DNA of 64,000 bases from Aquatica leii. Taxonomy: Eukaryota; Arthropoda; Insecta; Coleoptera; Lampyridae. The notes below the pieces were generated by a model that saw only the letters and a program-made list of their open reading frames with translations, had not been told where the DNA came from and searched no databases. Location: the NCBI GenBank assembly GCA_035610365.1, contig CM069435.1, positions 62,865,389-62,929,388 on the forward strand, given 5' to 3'. A program made the translations under genes and the position numbers. Shown here one piece after another: positions 46,287-58,392 of the stretch; positions within the stretch are counted from its first letter, which is position 1; each line of letters starts with the position of its first letter.

Positions 46287-46439
46287 AAAACTATAAATTA
46301 GTACGGAGGGTAGAAAAGTTGTCATTGGATTTAATGACAGCGAAAGCCAATGATCTATTGACAAGTGACGCTGTCAAAATCCCAACTATAAAATAGGTTA
46401 GGAACAATGTCAGTACAATTGTGAAAAACAACATCAGAA

Positions 46440-46483
46440 CTAGCGGACAGCTGTTTCGTTCTTTAGGAACTCGTCAGCGCTAG
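46440..46483 (-). ncRNA. Hammerhead ribozyme, array unit 1 (minus strand)
   Basis: The complement of this segment has the same sequence as 47042-47085: CTAGCG, CTGACGAG, stem II, GAAAC, palindromic stem III, GTC, CGCTAG. Cleavage is expected after the C that is the complement of 46446. All core nucleotides are kept. Confidence 0.85.
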
Positions 46484-46769
46484 GATACACCGATGTGTTT
46501 CCACAACCATACTGACAGACAACCGTACTCTTTTATGTCGTGTAGACATTACTAACATATTTAAAACGTTTTTAGAATGCCATCTTGTGGTAAAAATACC
46601 ACATAGAATAATATAGAAAACTATAAATTAGTACGGAGGGTAGAAAAGTTGTCATTGGATTTAATGACAGCGAAAGCCAATGATCTATTGACAAGTGACG
46701 CTGTCAAAATCCCAACTATAAAATAGGTTAGGAACAATGTCAGTACAATTGTGAAAAACAACATCAGAA

Positions 46770-46813
46770 CTAGCGGACAGCTGTTTCGTTCTTTAGGAAC
46801 TCGTCAGCGCTAG
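46770..46813 (-). ncRNA. Hammerhead ribozyme, array unit 2 (minus strand)
   Basis: Identical to the first copy, 330 bp further on. Two ribozymes in tandem would release a 330-nt monomer from a minus-strand transcript. Confidence 0.85.
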
Positions 46814-47041
46814 GATACACCGATGTGTTTCCACAACCATACTGACAGACAACCGTACTCTTTTATGTCGTGTAGACATTACTAACATATTTAAAACGTT
46901 TTTAGAATGCCACCTTGTGGTAAAAATACCACATAGGATAATATAGAAAACTATAAATTAGTACGGAGGGTAGAAAAGTTGTCATTGGATTTAATGACAG
47001 CGAAAGCCAATGATCTATTGACAAGTGACGCTGTCAAAATC

Positions 47042-47085
47042 CTAGCGCTGACGAGTTCCTAAAGAACGAAACAGCTGTCCGCTAG
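47042..47085 (+). ncRNA. Hammerhead ribozyme at the inversion junction (plus strand)
   Basis: CTAGCG (stem I), CTGACGA core, G-TTC/GAA-C stem II with loop CTAAA, GAAAC, then AGCTGTC. Stem III is ACAG/CTGT with no loop, so it should work best as a dimer. Cleavage is expected after C47079, and CGCTAG closes a 6-bp stem I. Outside it, CATC and GATG could extend stem I in complete copies. This copy begins right at the flip, so the outer stem I strand is replaced by other sequence. Confidence 0.85.
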
Positions 47086-47371
47086 TTCTGATGTTGTTTT
47101 TCACAATTGTACTGACATTGTTCCTAAGCTATTTTATAGTTGGGATTTTGACAGCGTCACTTGTCAATAGATCATTGGCTTTCGCTGTCATTAAATCCAA
47201 TGACAACTTTTCTACCCTCCGTACTAATTTATAGTTTTCTATATTATCCTATGTGGTATTTTTACCACAAGATGGCATTCTAAAAACGTTTTAAATATGT
47301 TAGTAATGTCTACACGACATAAAAGAGTACGGTTGTCTGTCAGTATGGTTGTGGAAACACATCGGTGTATC

Positions 47372-47415
47372 CTAGCGCTGACGAGTTCCTAAAGAACGAA
47401 ACAGCTGTCCGCTAG
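47372..47415 (+). ncRNA. Hammerhead ribozyme, inverted unit (plus strand)
   Basis: Same 44-nt motif as the junction copy, 330 bp downstream, with its natural upstream flank (ACATCGGTGTAT) that can extend stem I by CATC/GATG across an internal loop. Cleavage is expected after C47409. Confidence 0.85.
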
Positions 47416-47625
47416 TTCTGATGTTGTTTTTCACAATTGTACTGACATTGTTCCTAACCTATTTTATAGTTGGGATTTTGACAGCGTCACTTGTCAATAG
47501 ATCATTGGCTTTCGCTGTCATTAAATCCAATGACAACTTTTCTACCCTCCGTACTAATTTATAGTTTTCTATATTATCCTATGTGGTATTTTTACCACAA
47601 GATGGCATTCTAAAAACGTTTTAAA

Positions 47626-47638
47626 TTAACATTTCTAG
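47626..47638 (+). repeat. Right 13-bp target duplication
   Basis: TTAACATTTCTAG directly after the last inverted partial unit, matching the left flank. Confidence 0.75.
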
Positions 47639-49985
47639 TACTGTGTAAAATATTGATATATGTTGAAAATTGCAGAACTGATAGAGCACACCCACTAACT
47701 TGTTTGAATCAACGAATAACTCAGCACTCGACAATTTATCTAATCACATCGCGCTAGTTAAGATTTAAAATTCCAATACTTTTTTAGAGTAATTCCAATA
47801 TTTTTAGAACAAAGATGTAAAGAATCTTTTATATTATTACTGTTGTACCATAATCTGATAATATCACAGTTAAATATATTTAGTGTTGGTAACATTTTTA
47901 ATTCTCTTCTATATCTATTGCACAAAATTTTTTTGTTCTTTACTTAGGATAGGTTACAGTGGCACTATCCAACAAGTCATCAACATGAGCAACTACGTTA
48001 TAACGTATTTACGAAATAATCACATAAAAATAAAACAAGAAAATGTCAATCTATAAAATTTTAAAATTACAGGGGACATGAAACGTTCAACAAACATTTG
48101 ACTTGTTTTATTTTTATTTTCAAAATAAAGTTTTTGTTTCTAAAAATTAAATCTGTGTTGTCTAAGTTAACATGATTATTTTTTTTTATTTTATCAAAAT
48201 TGCAAAACACAAATCATATTTGAAAACAACACAGCTATAAATAAACTTAAATCTAAAACTGAACGATTTAATCAAGTCGCTAAATTTATCTTAGGTAAAT
48301 TACGAAAGCGTACAAAATGTACCACGTGCGTTTATTCTATACTTAATTTCACTTCTTCTTTTGTAAGAAAAATATTAAAATCCAAAGAATGTGTTTTAAA
48401 AATAATCATATCGAAAAATTTGTTTGTAGTGTCAGTTTTAACATGCCGCTTAAAAATGAAAAACGTTATCGTCCCTTGAAGCTTGAATATAACGAAAATT
48501 ACGCATAATTACTTATGCGGTTCTTTGCAGAACATCAACGCATTCGCGAATCATCAGACTAAAACTTTACAAGTGCTATTTTATGTAGCATACTACTTCA
48601 AACAACTTCTAGTAGACTGCCTAAAGGGTACACGGCAAATCTAGAAATCATTATTCGGTATAACGCGTACTATTTTATTCATCACTAAGTTTTTAGTCTT
48701 TATCTGAGACAGTTTGTTTCAAGTTACTGGTGCCTTAAGGTACTACTCTGATATATCTTACTCTAGATTTGTTCGGTTATGAAGTGTAAAACTTTATTTT
48801 AAAAAAACGGGTTTATTTTCTAATTAAAAATATAGTTTAGCATTGTTTAAAATGTTAGTTTTTATGCTTCTCTTCTCTTATACTAAAATAATACTTTATT
48901 GTCGATAAAATGTATCTAATTGTTTATAAGTAGTTTAACTTGTACTTTTGAGTCTAATCTGTAATATTCAAAATCTAACAGTTAAAATGATTTTTTTTTC
49001 TTCTTCCAAACGTTAATTTTTGATTATGACAAGTAGCACCTAAATAGCCTCATTAAATAATTTTTTTTTTAAATTACGCTTTAAATTTTATTTTTATATA
49101 CGTGTTGTATAAAAATATCAATTACATGACACAGTTTTAATATGACTAAAACCGTATTTATTTTCACCCTTAAAAGTTTCAAACAAATCATTATAGTTAA
49201 CACAGTTTTATACAAATTAAATTTTTAATTACTATTGCTTTAAGAAAATATCATAAATAATTACGTTTTTGTTATTTCCTATTATACAAAAAAAAATATT
49301 GCTAATATAACAACATTTGTTTTTAAATTATAAGGATCACATGTTTGTTTTTGTAAATATTTTTTTTTGTTATTAGTATTATTAAAAGCGTGGATTGTTA
49401 CAAGTGTTAAACATAAATTCTCACAATATTACTGTGACCACGCAGTGTCTATTTATTAAAAAAAATATAATACAAAAACTTACTAACGTACACGTTTCTA
49501 TAATATATCTAAGCAGATATAAAAATATTTGAACAATATAGGTTTTAATAAAAAATCAAATTTATAAATGCAATTGTTTAAATTGTTTGCTTAAAAATTG
49601 TTATTGCTATTTTTTAAATTTATTAAATGAAATTGTTACTTAAAAAAATAAATTATTATAAGTAAAATTAATTGTAATTTTGTAATAGCAACAACAAACT
49701 TATTATTCTGTAACAATTACAGATATCATCTGTATATTAATGTTAATATAGAAAGTTCTAATTACGAACGTAAACTACGTTTAACCTATGTCACGTATCT
49801 GTCTTGTACTTTAATAAACATTAGGGCTGAACTTAAAATAAACAAGCGGAAAATAGCAATATAGGGTAAGTTAAGACAAAACTAGTTTTGTATCAACAAA
49901 AAAAAAACATGTAAAGAATTATATAACAAAAATAACAAAAACATACTGTTTTGGCGAACTAATTTTCAAACTAAACGTTAATAAA
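47639..49985. other. A+T-rich spacer, nothing recognised
   Basis: No gene motif or clear repeat was seen. Confidence 0.5.
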
Positions 49986-49987
49986 AT

Positions 49988-50112
49988 AAGAACTTTTTCT
50001 AGGTTTGAACCGTGTCTCTATGTATGTAAGAAGCTTCATTCATTCTACAAAAGTTGGGGTTCGGTTATAGATAACATAGATAGAGTCCAAACCCAGACAA
50101 GGTTCTTATCTT
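49988..50112. mobile_element. Small MITE-like inverted repeat
   Basis: ATAAGAAC...GGTTTGAACCGTGTCTCTATGTATGT at the left faces the complement of AACATAGATAGAGTCCAAACCCAGACAAGGTTCTTAT at the right. Arms of about 40 bp have a few mismatches, and about 45 bp lies between. No frame. Target duplication not clear. Confidence 0.65.
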
Positions 50113-50940
50113 AATTTTAGTCTGAAACTCATCTTAATTAGTAGTCTCTGATAGTGATTGCTTTACATTAAAAATTAAAAAATCATGTATCACACTAAAT
50201 GGACACCTCCAACACGTTTTTTTTGTTACAACACGTTCTCAATAATCTTAAAAATATTTTTCAAAACCTAAGCGCATTCCAGTAAAAAATTTAAGAAATT
50301 TAAAACCATTTAATACTTAATCTTTCTCTTATTAAAACATTCTAATTTATGAAGATAAATATTAAATTTTGCTTAGTTTACGTTTTATAAAAAATCATGT
50401 TTTGTTAAAATCTACAAATAGTTATTAATAAGAAAAATAACGATTTAATTATTTAGATAGCAAAAATAGAACATGTAATAAATAACATATTGTAAATAAT
50501 TACAACAATAACCAATAATAATAACAGTTAATTGAAAAACGCCATTTACGAATTAGAAACAGTTTAACACGTTTACCACAAGGGAAATCAATTTGAATGT
50601 GTACGCAAACAATACGACTGAAGAGACAAAGAAAAATACCAAAATTTTGTATAAAAAGTTAATTTTAATGTTAATAAAATTTTTGTTAAGCGATAACTAA
50701 AATTCAACTTGGCGTATTCAATATTATGTTGTAATTAGTGTTATATTGTTATAATAATAATAAAATAGTATTATTACAATTGTTTCTATAGTATAACGTT
50801 AAACTAAAATTGTTTTGTAACTGGTTCTTTTTTATTCTAACACAGAAAACAAAAATCAATTAAATAAAACAAAAATGCATAAGCATAATATAATTTTTTT
50901 TATTTTGACAAAAGAATTAGCAATTCTCACACTAAAATCC

Positions 50941-50967
50941 GTGTAAGAATTATCGAATTCTTACACT
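50941..50967. repeat. Perfect hairpin GTGTAAGAATT/AATTCTTACAC
   Basis: 11-bp arms around ATCG, with TCTCACAC(T) just upstream. Isolated palindrome of unknown role. Confidence 0.6.
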
Positions 50968-51274
50968 TTTAGTAATGTTAGTTTTTCAAAGTTGGTGTTT
51001 CTGCATCGTAAGTTGACGTTACATGAAAAAGAAATAAAAATGATTGTAACTTAACAATTGGAATTCAAATGTTGATGCCAAGATAAAATAAAAACGTTCT
51101 ATTAATTCAAAGTTATTTACTTATAAAGCTATAAAAAGATCATTTCGTATGAGATTTTAGGTGCACATAAATTTCAATATGTCAAAGTGTAAGTGTTGCC
51201 AATTCAATAAAATATAAGTTTCCCAATGTTGTTTTAAAATTAAAATTATACGAAAAATTTTAAATATTGTATCG

Positions 51275-51432
51275 AAATAGAGAAAATAGTATAAAGCACA
51301 CGTCATAGAATACGTTTCAATCACTCGACCGCTTCATAAACTCGCCGCTGGGCGGCTCATGTATGATACCCGGTCTCGTGATAGAAGCGCGTTCATTCTG
51401 TAATTTGTGTTTTATTATGCTATTTCATCGAT
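51275..51432. mobile_element. Palindromic MITE sharing termini with 2720-2876
   Basis: The left end TCGAAATAGAGAAAATAGTA repeats, in reverse complement, the right end of the palindromic element at 2720-2876. The centre, near 51353, is the palindrome CTCGCCGC..GGCGGCTCAT, and the right end CTATTTCATCGAT is a diverged mirror of the left. Element half-lengths agree (about 78 bp). Local G+C content is clearly above the surroundings. Confidence 0.55.
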
Positions 51433-51467
51433 TGTTCATTTATACTTATAGTAACGTATAATAATGT

Positions 51468-51515
51468 ATCAAAAGTGGTGCGGTAATAACCCCTATTACC
51501 GCACTACTTTTGAAC
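51468..51515. repeat. Strong hairpin, about 20-bp arms
   Basis: TCAAAAGTGGTGCGGTAATA faces TATTACCGCACTACTTTTGA across ACCCC, with one mismatch. It could be the core of another MITE or the end of a larger element. Confidence 0.7.
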
Positions 51516-51519
51516 CAAT

Positions 51520-54500
51520 GAAATCAACGAATTTCTATTAATACTCGATTTTTTTCTAACCAATAAAATCGTATGTGAGAATTAAGCTTTTTATAAGGTT
51601 ACGTATATCGATTTAAAATAAAAAATAAATGAAAAATTACAATTAAACATTTTAATTAGATTGTTTACAATAATTGTAGGTTAAGTAGCGCGATCAGTAA
51701 AATAAAAATTAAACGATATAATTTGAAGTTACCAAGTTGCTAAACGAAGCTGGTAAAAGAACCTTAGAGAAATCGTGTCAAGTGCAACTAAGGAAAAAAA
51801 TAAAACACAACTTAGTGATGAATAAAGTACTTATTAACAATAATTGTGGTCTACATCATCTTACTATTTTATGAGCACACAAATTGTCAATTGGTTTTTA
51901 TCGGTGATTTTCAGTTGTTTTTGCGGAGCATGCCTAATATCAATACTAAGATCAACGGTGTGATATTTGTATGTTATATAAAATTGCATATAAAAATAAT
52001 TATAAACAGATTTTAGTTTATTACAATAAATAACAACGAATATTTTGTACAAAGCAATACTTATCATATATTATAACTGTGTTGTAGTGAGACTCGTGTA
52101 CTTCTTTTGCATACATATTGAAAACATTACGTATTTAAAAATAAGACTAACTAAGTGCATTTAGCTATCGTTACTGTCATCGACATTACCTTTTTCATCT
52201 GAAAAACTACTTCTCTAACATCTTCACTAATTTGTAAAACATTACTCACTATGTTTTGATACCACATATCAACTTTTACCAGATTCAAACGATAAGTTGG
52301 TGTCCAGCATTATTTTAGTAAATCATAAACTAAAAAGTTTTACTAAACAATTGTGTTACCAAAATTCAGCTTTTTGCATGCTGTTCATTTAAAAACTACA
52401 ATGTGGCACGTTACCTTATAGGTAATATCATCACAAATTTACATTACTAACAAATTGTTATAAAGAAAAGTAACACAACAACATTATAGAAAATACATCT
52501 TTAATCTATAAGTAGATACTTTAGTTTCTTCTCTCTAAATCTATCATTCAGTAGTGACCACACTAAACTATAATTCGTGCCATTTTTTGTACTCGAACCC
52601 AATCTGTTGTAAGAATTTGTTTATGGCATCTTGTTCACCGTTGTAATTAACTTAAACTTACATTTTTCAAACTAAAATGTTCATTGTTAAAACTTTCTTA
52701 TCTACAGAAGTAAATATGTATTAAAATTACCATTATTTTTACAGTAGATTTTTAATGTTTCCTGGTTAGCCTATAGTTTTATTCCTAATAACACAATTTG
52801 TCATTTACGAACCATTTCTAAATGTATAAACACTTACCTTATTTGCTTTATAAATAATTTTTATTTGCGGTTTGCAGCAAGTTCTGCTTCTGTGTACAAT
52901 AAAAACAATCCTACGATTACCTTTCGGTTCATAAAAGAGAGCTTTTTGATGTTTCTAGATGTAATTTTCTTTGATTTCCTAGTAATACTGTTAATCACCT
53001 AAAATTAATAAAATGTTGCAATTATTATTTTCAAAACTAATTATAATCAATCGAATTTAAATGGTCCGTTGGGTTATAGCTACCGTTGATACTAAACTAC
53101 AACAATTGCAGTAGATAAAATTATAATTAAGTAAATGCAAAAATTAATAAGATAGATCAAAGGAAAAATTAAAAAACCAACTTGTTTGATAATATGCAGT
53201 TAATAATCTCAACGACATTAACTCACTCGCTCACTGCGCTTGTTCGCACGTGAATATGTCTCGATTATTAATTGCCTTCATTACCAACCTTGTTGGTTAA
53301 ATAACTAATTAACTACTCATTACCAAAATGCTTTACACGTAAATAACTGTGTTGGCATACATAGACTACTTCGGTTTTCTGATGAACATGACGTCACGAT
53401 TTCGCGCATATAACCCTGAAAAAAATAAAAAAAACACCATGTATTTTGGTGTCATGTGCCACTTTTTTGGCAACATGGCCTCATATACGCAATGAGTTCG
53501 TTGGCTAGAAGGAATTATTGTACTAAATATACAATTACCTTGTATACTATCTATATATAAATATTTTACCTTTATGATGTTTATAGTAAAATTACAAACT
53601 GTCAGCAAACCTAATTCATATGTAATGCGAAATAATTGTAATAAATTTACGTAAACCAAATTTAATTATAGTGTGCAGTTCTGCATTATGCTACTTAATA
53701 AATTCAACAATAAATACGAATGATTGAACAACTAAGTCGCTACTAAACTCTTTCTCTAGTGATTAACCGTGAATCAAATTTACCTTGATGTTGTAAACAT
53801 CACAAAAATTTTGTTTTTAGCTGTCGTTAACTATTGCGTTTTGGGACGTCTTAATCAAGTGATTGCGTATGTATGTTTTCTTGTCTAGGGGCGAGTTGTG
53901 CAGATATGTCACATGTCGTCAGTGATGTATGCAGATTTAAGTTGCTCGATAAAGATAGTTTTTTTTCGGCTTCAAATGTTAATAATAAATGTACAGAGTG
54001 CGAGCCTTTGTAAAGATGATCGACAAGTTATTTTGTAGCGTTACGTCGAAATACTTTGTATAGTTGTAACCATAAACAAACCACCGTTTGATGTTGAAAA
54101 AGGTAAGTTCTTGCCAGTGAGGGTAGATCGTAAAAATATAAAGACGGATAGGCTCCCCAAGTAAAATTGATGACCTCATATTAGTCTATTATTGTTTTTT
54201 GCAATATCAAGTAGCTGGCTTCGATTGTTGGTGAAAATATTTTACCATGCTATTTACTTATAGATGCTTAGCTGTTGTTCGTAGGTGTTTAGTTCTCATA
54301 AACTCACTAGGTTAATTTATAACAAATTGTCGACCGTTATCCGTTGTTACGAGTGAAGTGTTCCAAATCGTGCATTCAACCGTTGCAAAAAGTGCAAGCG
54401 GTTTTCGATAGCGTAAGCTTTGGGCTATTGTGAAAATGTATTAATGCACGTAAAACAGTAACTGTTGTTTTTAGAAATGCAAAATAGACATGTTCAAAGC

Positions 54501-54812
54501 GCGCATTTAGAAGTTGGATTTTTTTAATGGGAACGGTTGTGTGTCGTGTAGCTTTCGAGCGTTGGCAAGTTTGTTTTTTGTAGTCAACATCAAAAAGTTA
54601 TCGGGAGTAAATCTTTGAAACAAAAAAGTTTAAGCTAGTAAAATAATTTTTTAAAATTTTTAGATATCAAACATAATATTAAAATGTTGGTTTTTTAAAA
54701 CACCTAAAAAATATAAAACAAAGCGATCGATGCATCATTGTTAAAAATAAATCAAATTTTCAATTTTATTATGTGTTACGTGCTCTAAATTTAAATGGCC
54801 TTACCCTGTATA
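51520..54812. other. A+T-rich spacer, no gene supported
   Basis: The minus-strand frames at 51864-52067, 53366-53659 and 53979-54179 have no recognisable motif. The stretch 53200-54600 is somewhat less A+T-rich, but I cannot assign it. Confidence 0.5.
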
Positions 54813-55099
54813 CAGTGGCGTAGAGTTACAAAATCAGGTGCTCAAAAATGTATGTAGATATAGTAATTATGTTCAAAAAGTGTATTTATTTGATTAGGTA
54901 TAGGTAGTAGAGACAAGTCAAGTATATAATAAATTTTACATAACTTATATAAAATGTATTTTGCCTAACCTAACCAGAGTTTGCAAGTTTTGCAAATTTT
55001 ATTTATAAGTAATTAGAAAAAGAATAGGTGCTTGGCCCCCGAACATTTTTATTCAGCGAATGCTTTAGCCTCAAAACAGCCGCTGACTTGCCCCCACTG
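54813..55099. mobile_element. Candidate hAT-type MITE (CAGTGGCG...CCCCACTG)
   Basis: The 287-bp segment starts CAGTGGCG and ends CCCCCACTG, the pattern of hAT termini. The flanking 8-mers CCTGTATA and ATTGTATA agree at six positions, compatible with an old 8-bp target duplication. No transposase frame. The terminal repeat match is short. Confidence 0.5.
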
Positions 55100-56905
55100 A
55101 TTGTATATCTTGGTTCACTTGAAGTTGGTCATTCACTTCTCGACGCCATCTAACGAGCATCGTGCTTTTTATGCTTTTTCAGTCGTGGTAAAGCACAAAA
55201 TTTTCTTAAAACATCCGTTTGTTGTGGCGATATGTATTAATAGAAACATCTTTAATTAAGTAATTTATTCAACGCAGGGTAAGTTTTTCCTATTTTTTTC
55301 GGATTAAGCATAATTTGTATGTCAATTTCATAGCACCACGTGCCACCTCTAATGTGTGTCACTATCCGTTATACGTAAGAGTTAAAATGTTTAAGCACCC
55401 TTTTGGTGGGTTACCAACACTCAAGTAACTATCGTGCCTATCGTGGAAATATTCAAAAACGAGGCATCAATCAAATAATTAACTCCTCTACATTGTACAC
55501 AAAGTGGTTTTCATGGGATCTCGGTGATTGATTCCATTACTACAAATTTTTTGCACATTCTTTAAAAAAAATAATTACATTAAATACCAGCATACGATAA
55601 AATTTGTTTTCTTTTATAATTGTTAAATTTACTCTATTGTAGAAAATCAAGTCGCTATATTGACATGATAGTTGATCATTTTAATTACAGATGACCTATT
55701 GGGAAAACGTTTTCTTAATGTTTTGAGCTTTACGAAGTTGGCTTTCTATCTTAAAACTATTTTATTGTGTGAAAGTTAGACCTTTTATAATTAATACTTT
55801 TTGCTTAAATAAAGCTTAGATTTAAGAAAGTAGATTCAACTAGACGATCACATGGCATTAGAAAAGCTTTACCCACGTAAGAACATTTTAGTTATTTATT
55901 AAAACTCAAAAAAACTTAATCAAAATTAAATTGATTAGTTTTTTTAGTCACATTGACTTTTAAAGTTTAAATACTGTTTGCAGGATGTTTAAATTTTGTG
56001 CGCAGAATGTCTTCAAAACACCGCAAGTACGTTATAATAAAAAACTGTTAATAAATTGTTGTAAAATGTTTCTTAAAACTTGTTTATAACAATTGTCACT
56101 ACATTAAAAACAAACAAGTAATTGGCATTTATAAGCAAAAAACTGTTATAGTACAAGTGTTTTGGTGTGATTTTCGTACCGTATAAGTTTTGCCACTTCT
56201 TGCTACATTCGGAGCCATCCGCTGTAAAGTGGTTTCTTCTTGACAGTTAGCATTTTTCGAGAAAAAAATTATTTTTGCGGTAAATGTGACCTGCTTTGCA
56301 TATATGATCTAATGTAAACGACCAGCAAACTTCTCCCTTCTAAACTTTCACACTCATCTACGTTGTAAATGGGTGTTATTTTCGCTGCTTTTGTGAAAGC
56401 CTTTGAATTTCTCGTAATTTTGATAGCAATTTGGGATACCGCCACGTGTAGAAAATTTAGAATGATTTATCTTAATCCATTACTTTCCGTTAGAAACTAT
56501 AACTACACGCACGTATTGAGGATAAATTGTTGTGTTATTTAATGTGATGTTTGAAACATTTTGTAGGCACACCTGCGATAGGGGATGATTTAAGCATGCA
56601 GATATCTATTCGCATGCCTTGGATACTCGCGAGTATCTTTTTTTTTGCTATGTAATGTGTGCAACTTAAAAATAGATATTATCACAGTTAACCCACGCAG
56701 ATTTTTGTTTGTACGGTTTTAATTTACGCTAAATGCGATTTGCTACGGGTTGAAAATTCACTAGTTTCACATTAAATCGACGTTTAACTCTGAGTTTACT
56801 TATTACCTGATTTTGTTATATTATACTAGGATAACCGTATGTGTGAAGTGCTGCCTATCCTCTAGGACTTTTATCAACGCTAGAACTGTAATATTTATAG
56901 AACTA
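55100..56905. other. Spacer, nothing recognised
   Basis: No gene motif and no inverted repeat found by eye. Confidence 0.5.
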
Positions 56906-58392
56906 CCCAAGCAACATTTTGTAACCGTGGTTACGTTGTAACCAGTTGCAAATCAGTAACATTAGCACCATGGTAAATAAACCGTTGCAGCAACGTAGCA
57001 GCAACTTTCGTAATTTACTGAGGTTTCAAATCTATTACAGAAATAACCATTTTACAACTATGGTTATAAGTAAGTTTTTCTTAAACCCTTATGTAACTAC
57101 AGTGTCAATTTAGTGACACTAAAACCTTCATTTCGTTTCGAGTGTAACAGTCTTGAAACTATGGTTACAAGTGTGAATTTCTAAAACTACACTACTGTGT
57201 TAATCTATACTTTCAAACAGCAACAGAAGAAGTGCATTTTACGAGATTTTTATAAGACACATAGTCCATTATCATTATCCAATAAACAGTACCGAAAGTG
57301 TTTCTAATTCAAAACTACGTAAGTACAATTATTGGTATATTATATTTCTATAATTTTAATCGTGCATTTAAAATACTGTTTCTAATTTAATCAACGTTGA
57401 AGAATTAGTTTCCAATTATAAGTAAGCAAATTTTAAATTGATTTTATTTTCTTCTAGGATAAAATAGAATTTGATTGCAAGGACATTACAATATTACACA
57501 CAGTGATCATAACGTGTAAAACACCTATAATCTTTAAAAAAGCAGTCGAGATTATGATCATTGAACCGATTATAATTGCACATGTGCATTTGTAGTACAA
57601 ATATTTAACTAAAAATTACGTAGACGCATTAAATTATAACATGTAAGGAATATCTTAATACGCCATGGTCTTTTAACACAAAGACATTTTTCTCTTAACA
57701 AAATTTATGCATTTACTATTTACAAAATTTATAAATAATAGACATAATCCGCTTTTCTTGAAAATTTGCCGTAAAAACCTGTTTACTGGTACCTACTTGC
57801 AACAGATGTAAAAATTCTTTTATTATATCTTTTTTGTTTGAATTTAGTTCTATAAGAAACTATAAAAATTTAAATAATGTACATTTATTATAACTTTTTA
57901 TATATTTGTATCTTTTTATTAATATATTTTTATCTCTACTTTTGTTTTAATCTTTATGATGCAGTTAGTAACTAAAATCTTGGATAAGTTGCTTAACAAA
58001 AGCGGTTATAAAGTAGTTTTAAATAATGGTAATAAGCATGTTTTCAAAACAGTTACATAGCAGTTGCTGTAAACGGTAACTACAATGTTACAAATCAATT
58101 ACAAAACCGTGATGATAAACCATTACAGAAACGATTCAGAATAGGTAAACATGATTTGTAAAAAACCGTTATAGCAACGCTGCAAAACAGTTACAAAGTA
58201 GTAATTGCAACGGTTTTAGACACGTTGTAAAACTGTTATAATCTTACTGCAGTTACCTTGCAACTGACCAAATCCGGTATTGACAACGTATCAGGAAAGA
58301 CTCAGCAACGATTCTGTAACTAAATACCTTACTGAAACCATAGTTACAAGAGAGTTTTACAACCGTTTTGTAACTGATTTTTGCTACTTGGG
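56906..58392. mobile_element. 1.49-kb TIR element rich in GTTAC/GTAAC motifs
   Basis: The left end CCCAAGCAACATTTTGTAAC faces the complement of the right end, CCCAAGTAGCAAAAATCAGT. TA lies on both sides (56904-56905, 58393-58394). The outer 250-400 bp on each side are crowded with GTTAC, GTAAC and GTTACAA words in both orientations, such as GTAACCGTGGTTACGTTGTA at 56921. The middle (57250-58010) is A+T-rich and has no frame. The TA flanks suggest a TA-targeting DNA transposon derivative, but the superfamily is uncertain. Confidence 0.65.

Larger units (their letters stand above)
46287..47625. mobile_element. Retrozyme-like array: 330-bp hammerhead units in both orientations, 13-bp target duplication
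   Basis: Units repeat at exactly 330 bp. Forward (plus-strand) copies: 46291-46620, 46621-46950 and a partial one at 46951-47041. Then the array flips: inverted partial 47042-47234, full 47235-47564 and a 61-bp partial 47565-47625. Copies differ by only a few bases. TTAACATTTCTAG stands on both sides (46274-46286, 47626-47638). The flip occurs at shared ATCC (47038-47041). Each full unit contains a complete hammerhead ribozyme: minus strand in the left half, plus strand in the right half. The unit also holds TGACAGCG/CGCTGTCA and TGTGGTA/TACCACA stems and no coding frame. Tandem non-coding units with a type-I hammerhead, mobilised as RNA circles, are the hallmark of retrozymes. The assignment as a retrozyme is inference. 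Confidence 0.85.

Noticed and set aside
53366..53659. 97-codon minus-strand frame
   Set aside because: No motif, no coding-like composition and no relation to neighbours.
54075..54115. AAAAAGGTAAGTTC as a host 5' splice site
   Set aside because: A consensus-like GTAAGT alone, without a supported exon or acceptor, is expected by chance.
58085..58150. GTGATGATAAACC...CAGAAACG resembling a hammerhead core
   Set aside because: Core position 3 is not C, and no stem II or stem III can be drawn; it lies among GTTAC repeats.
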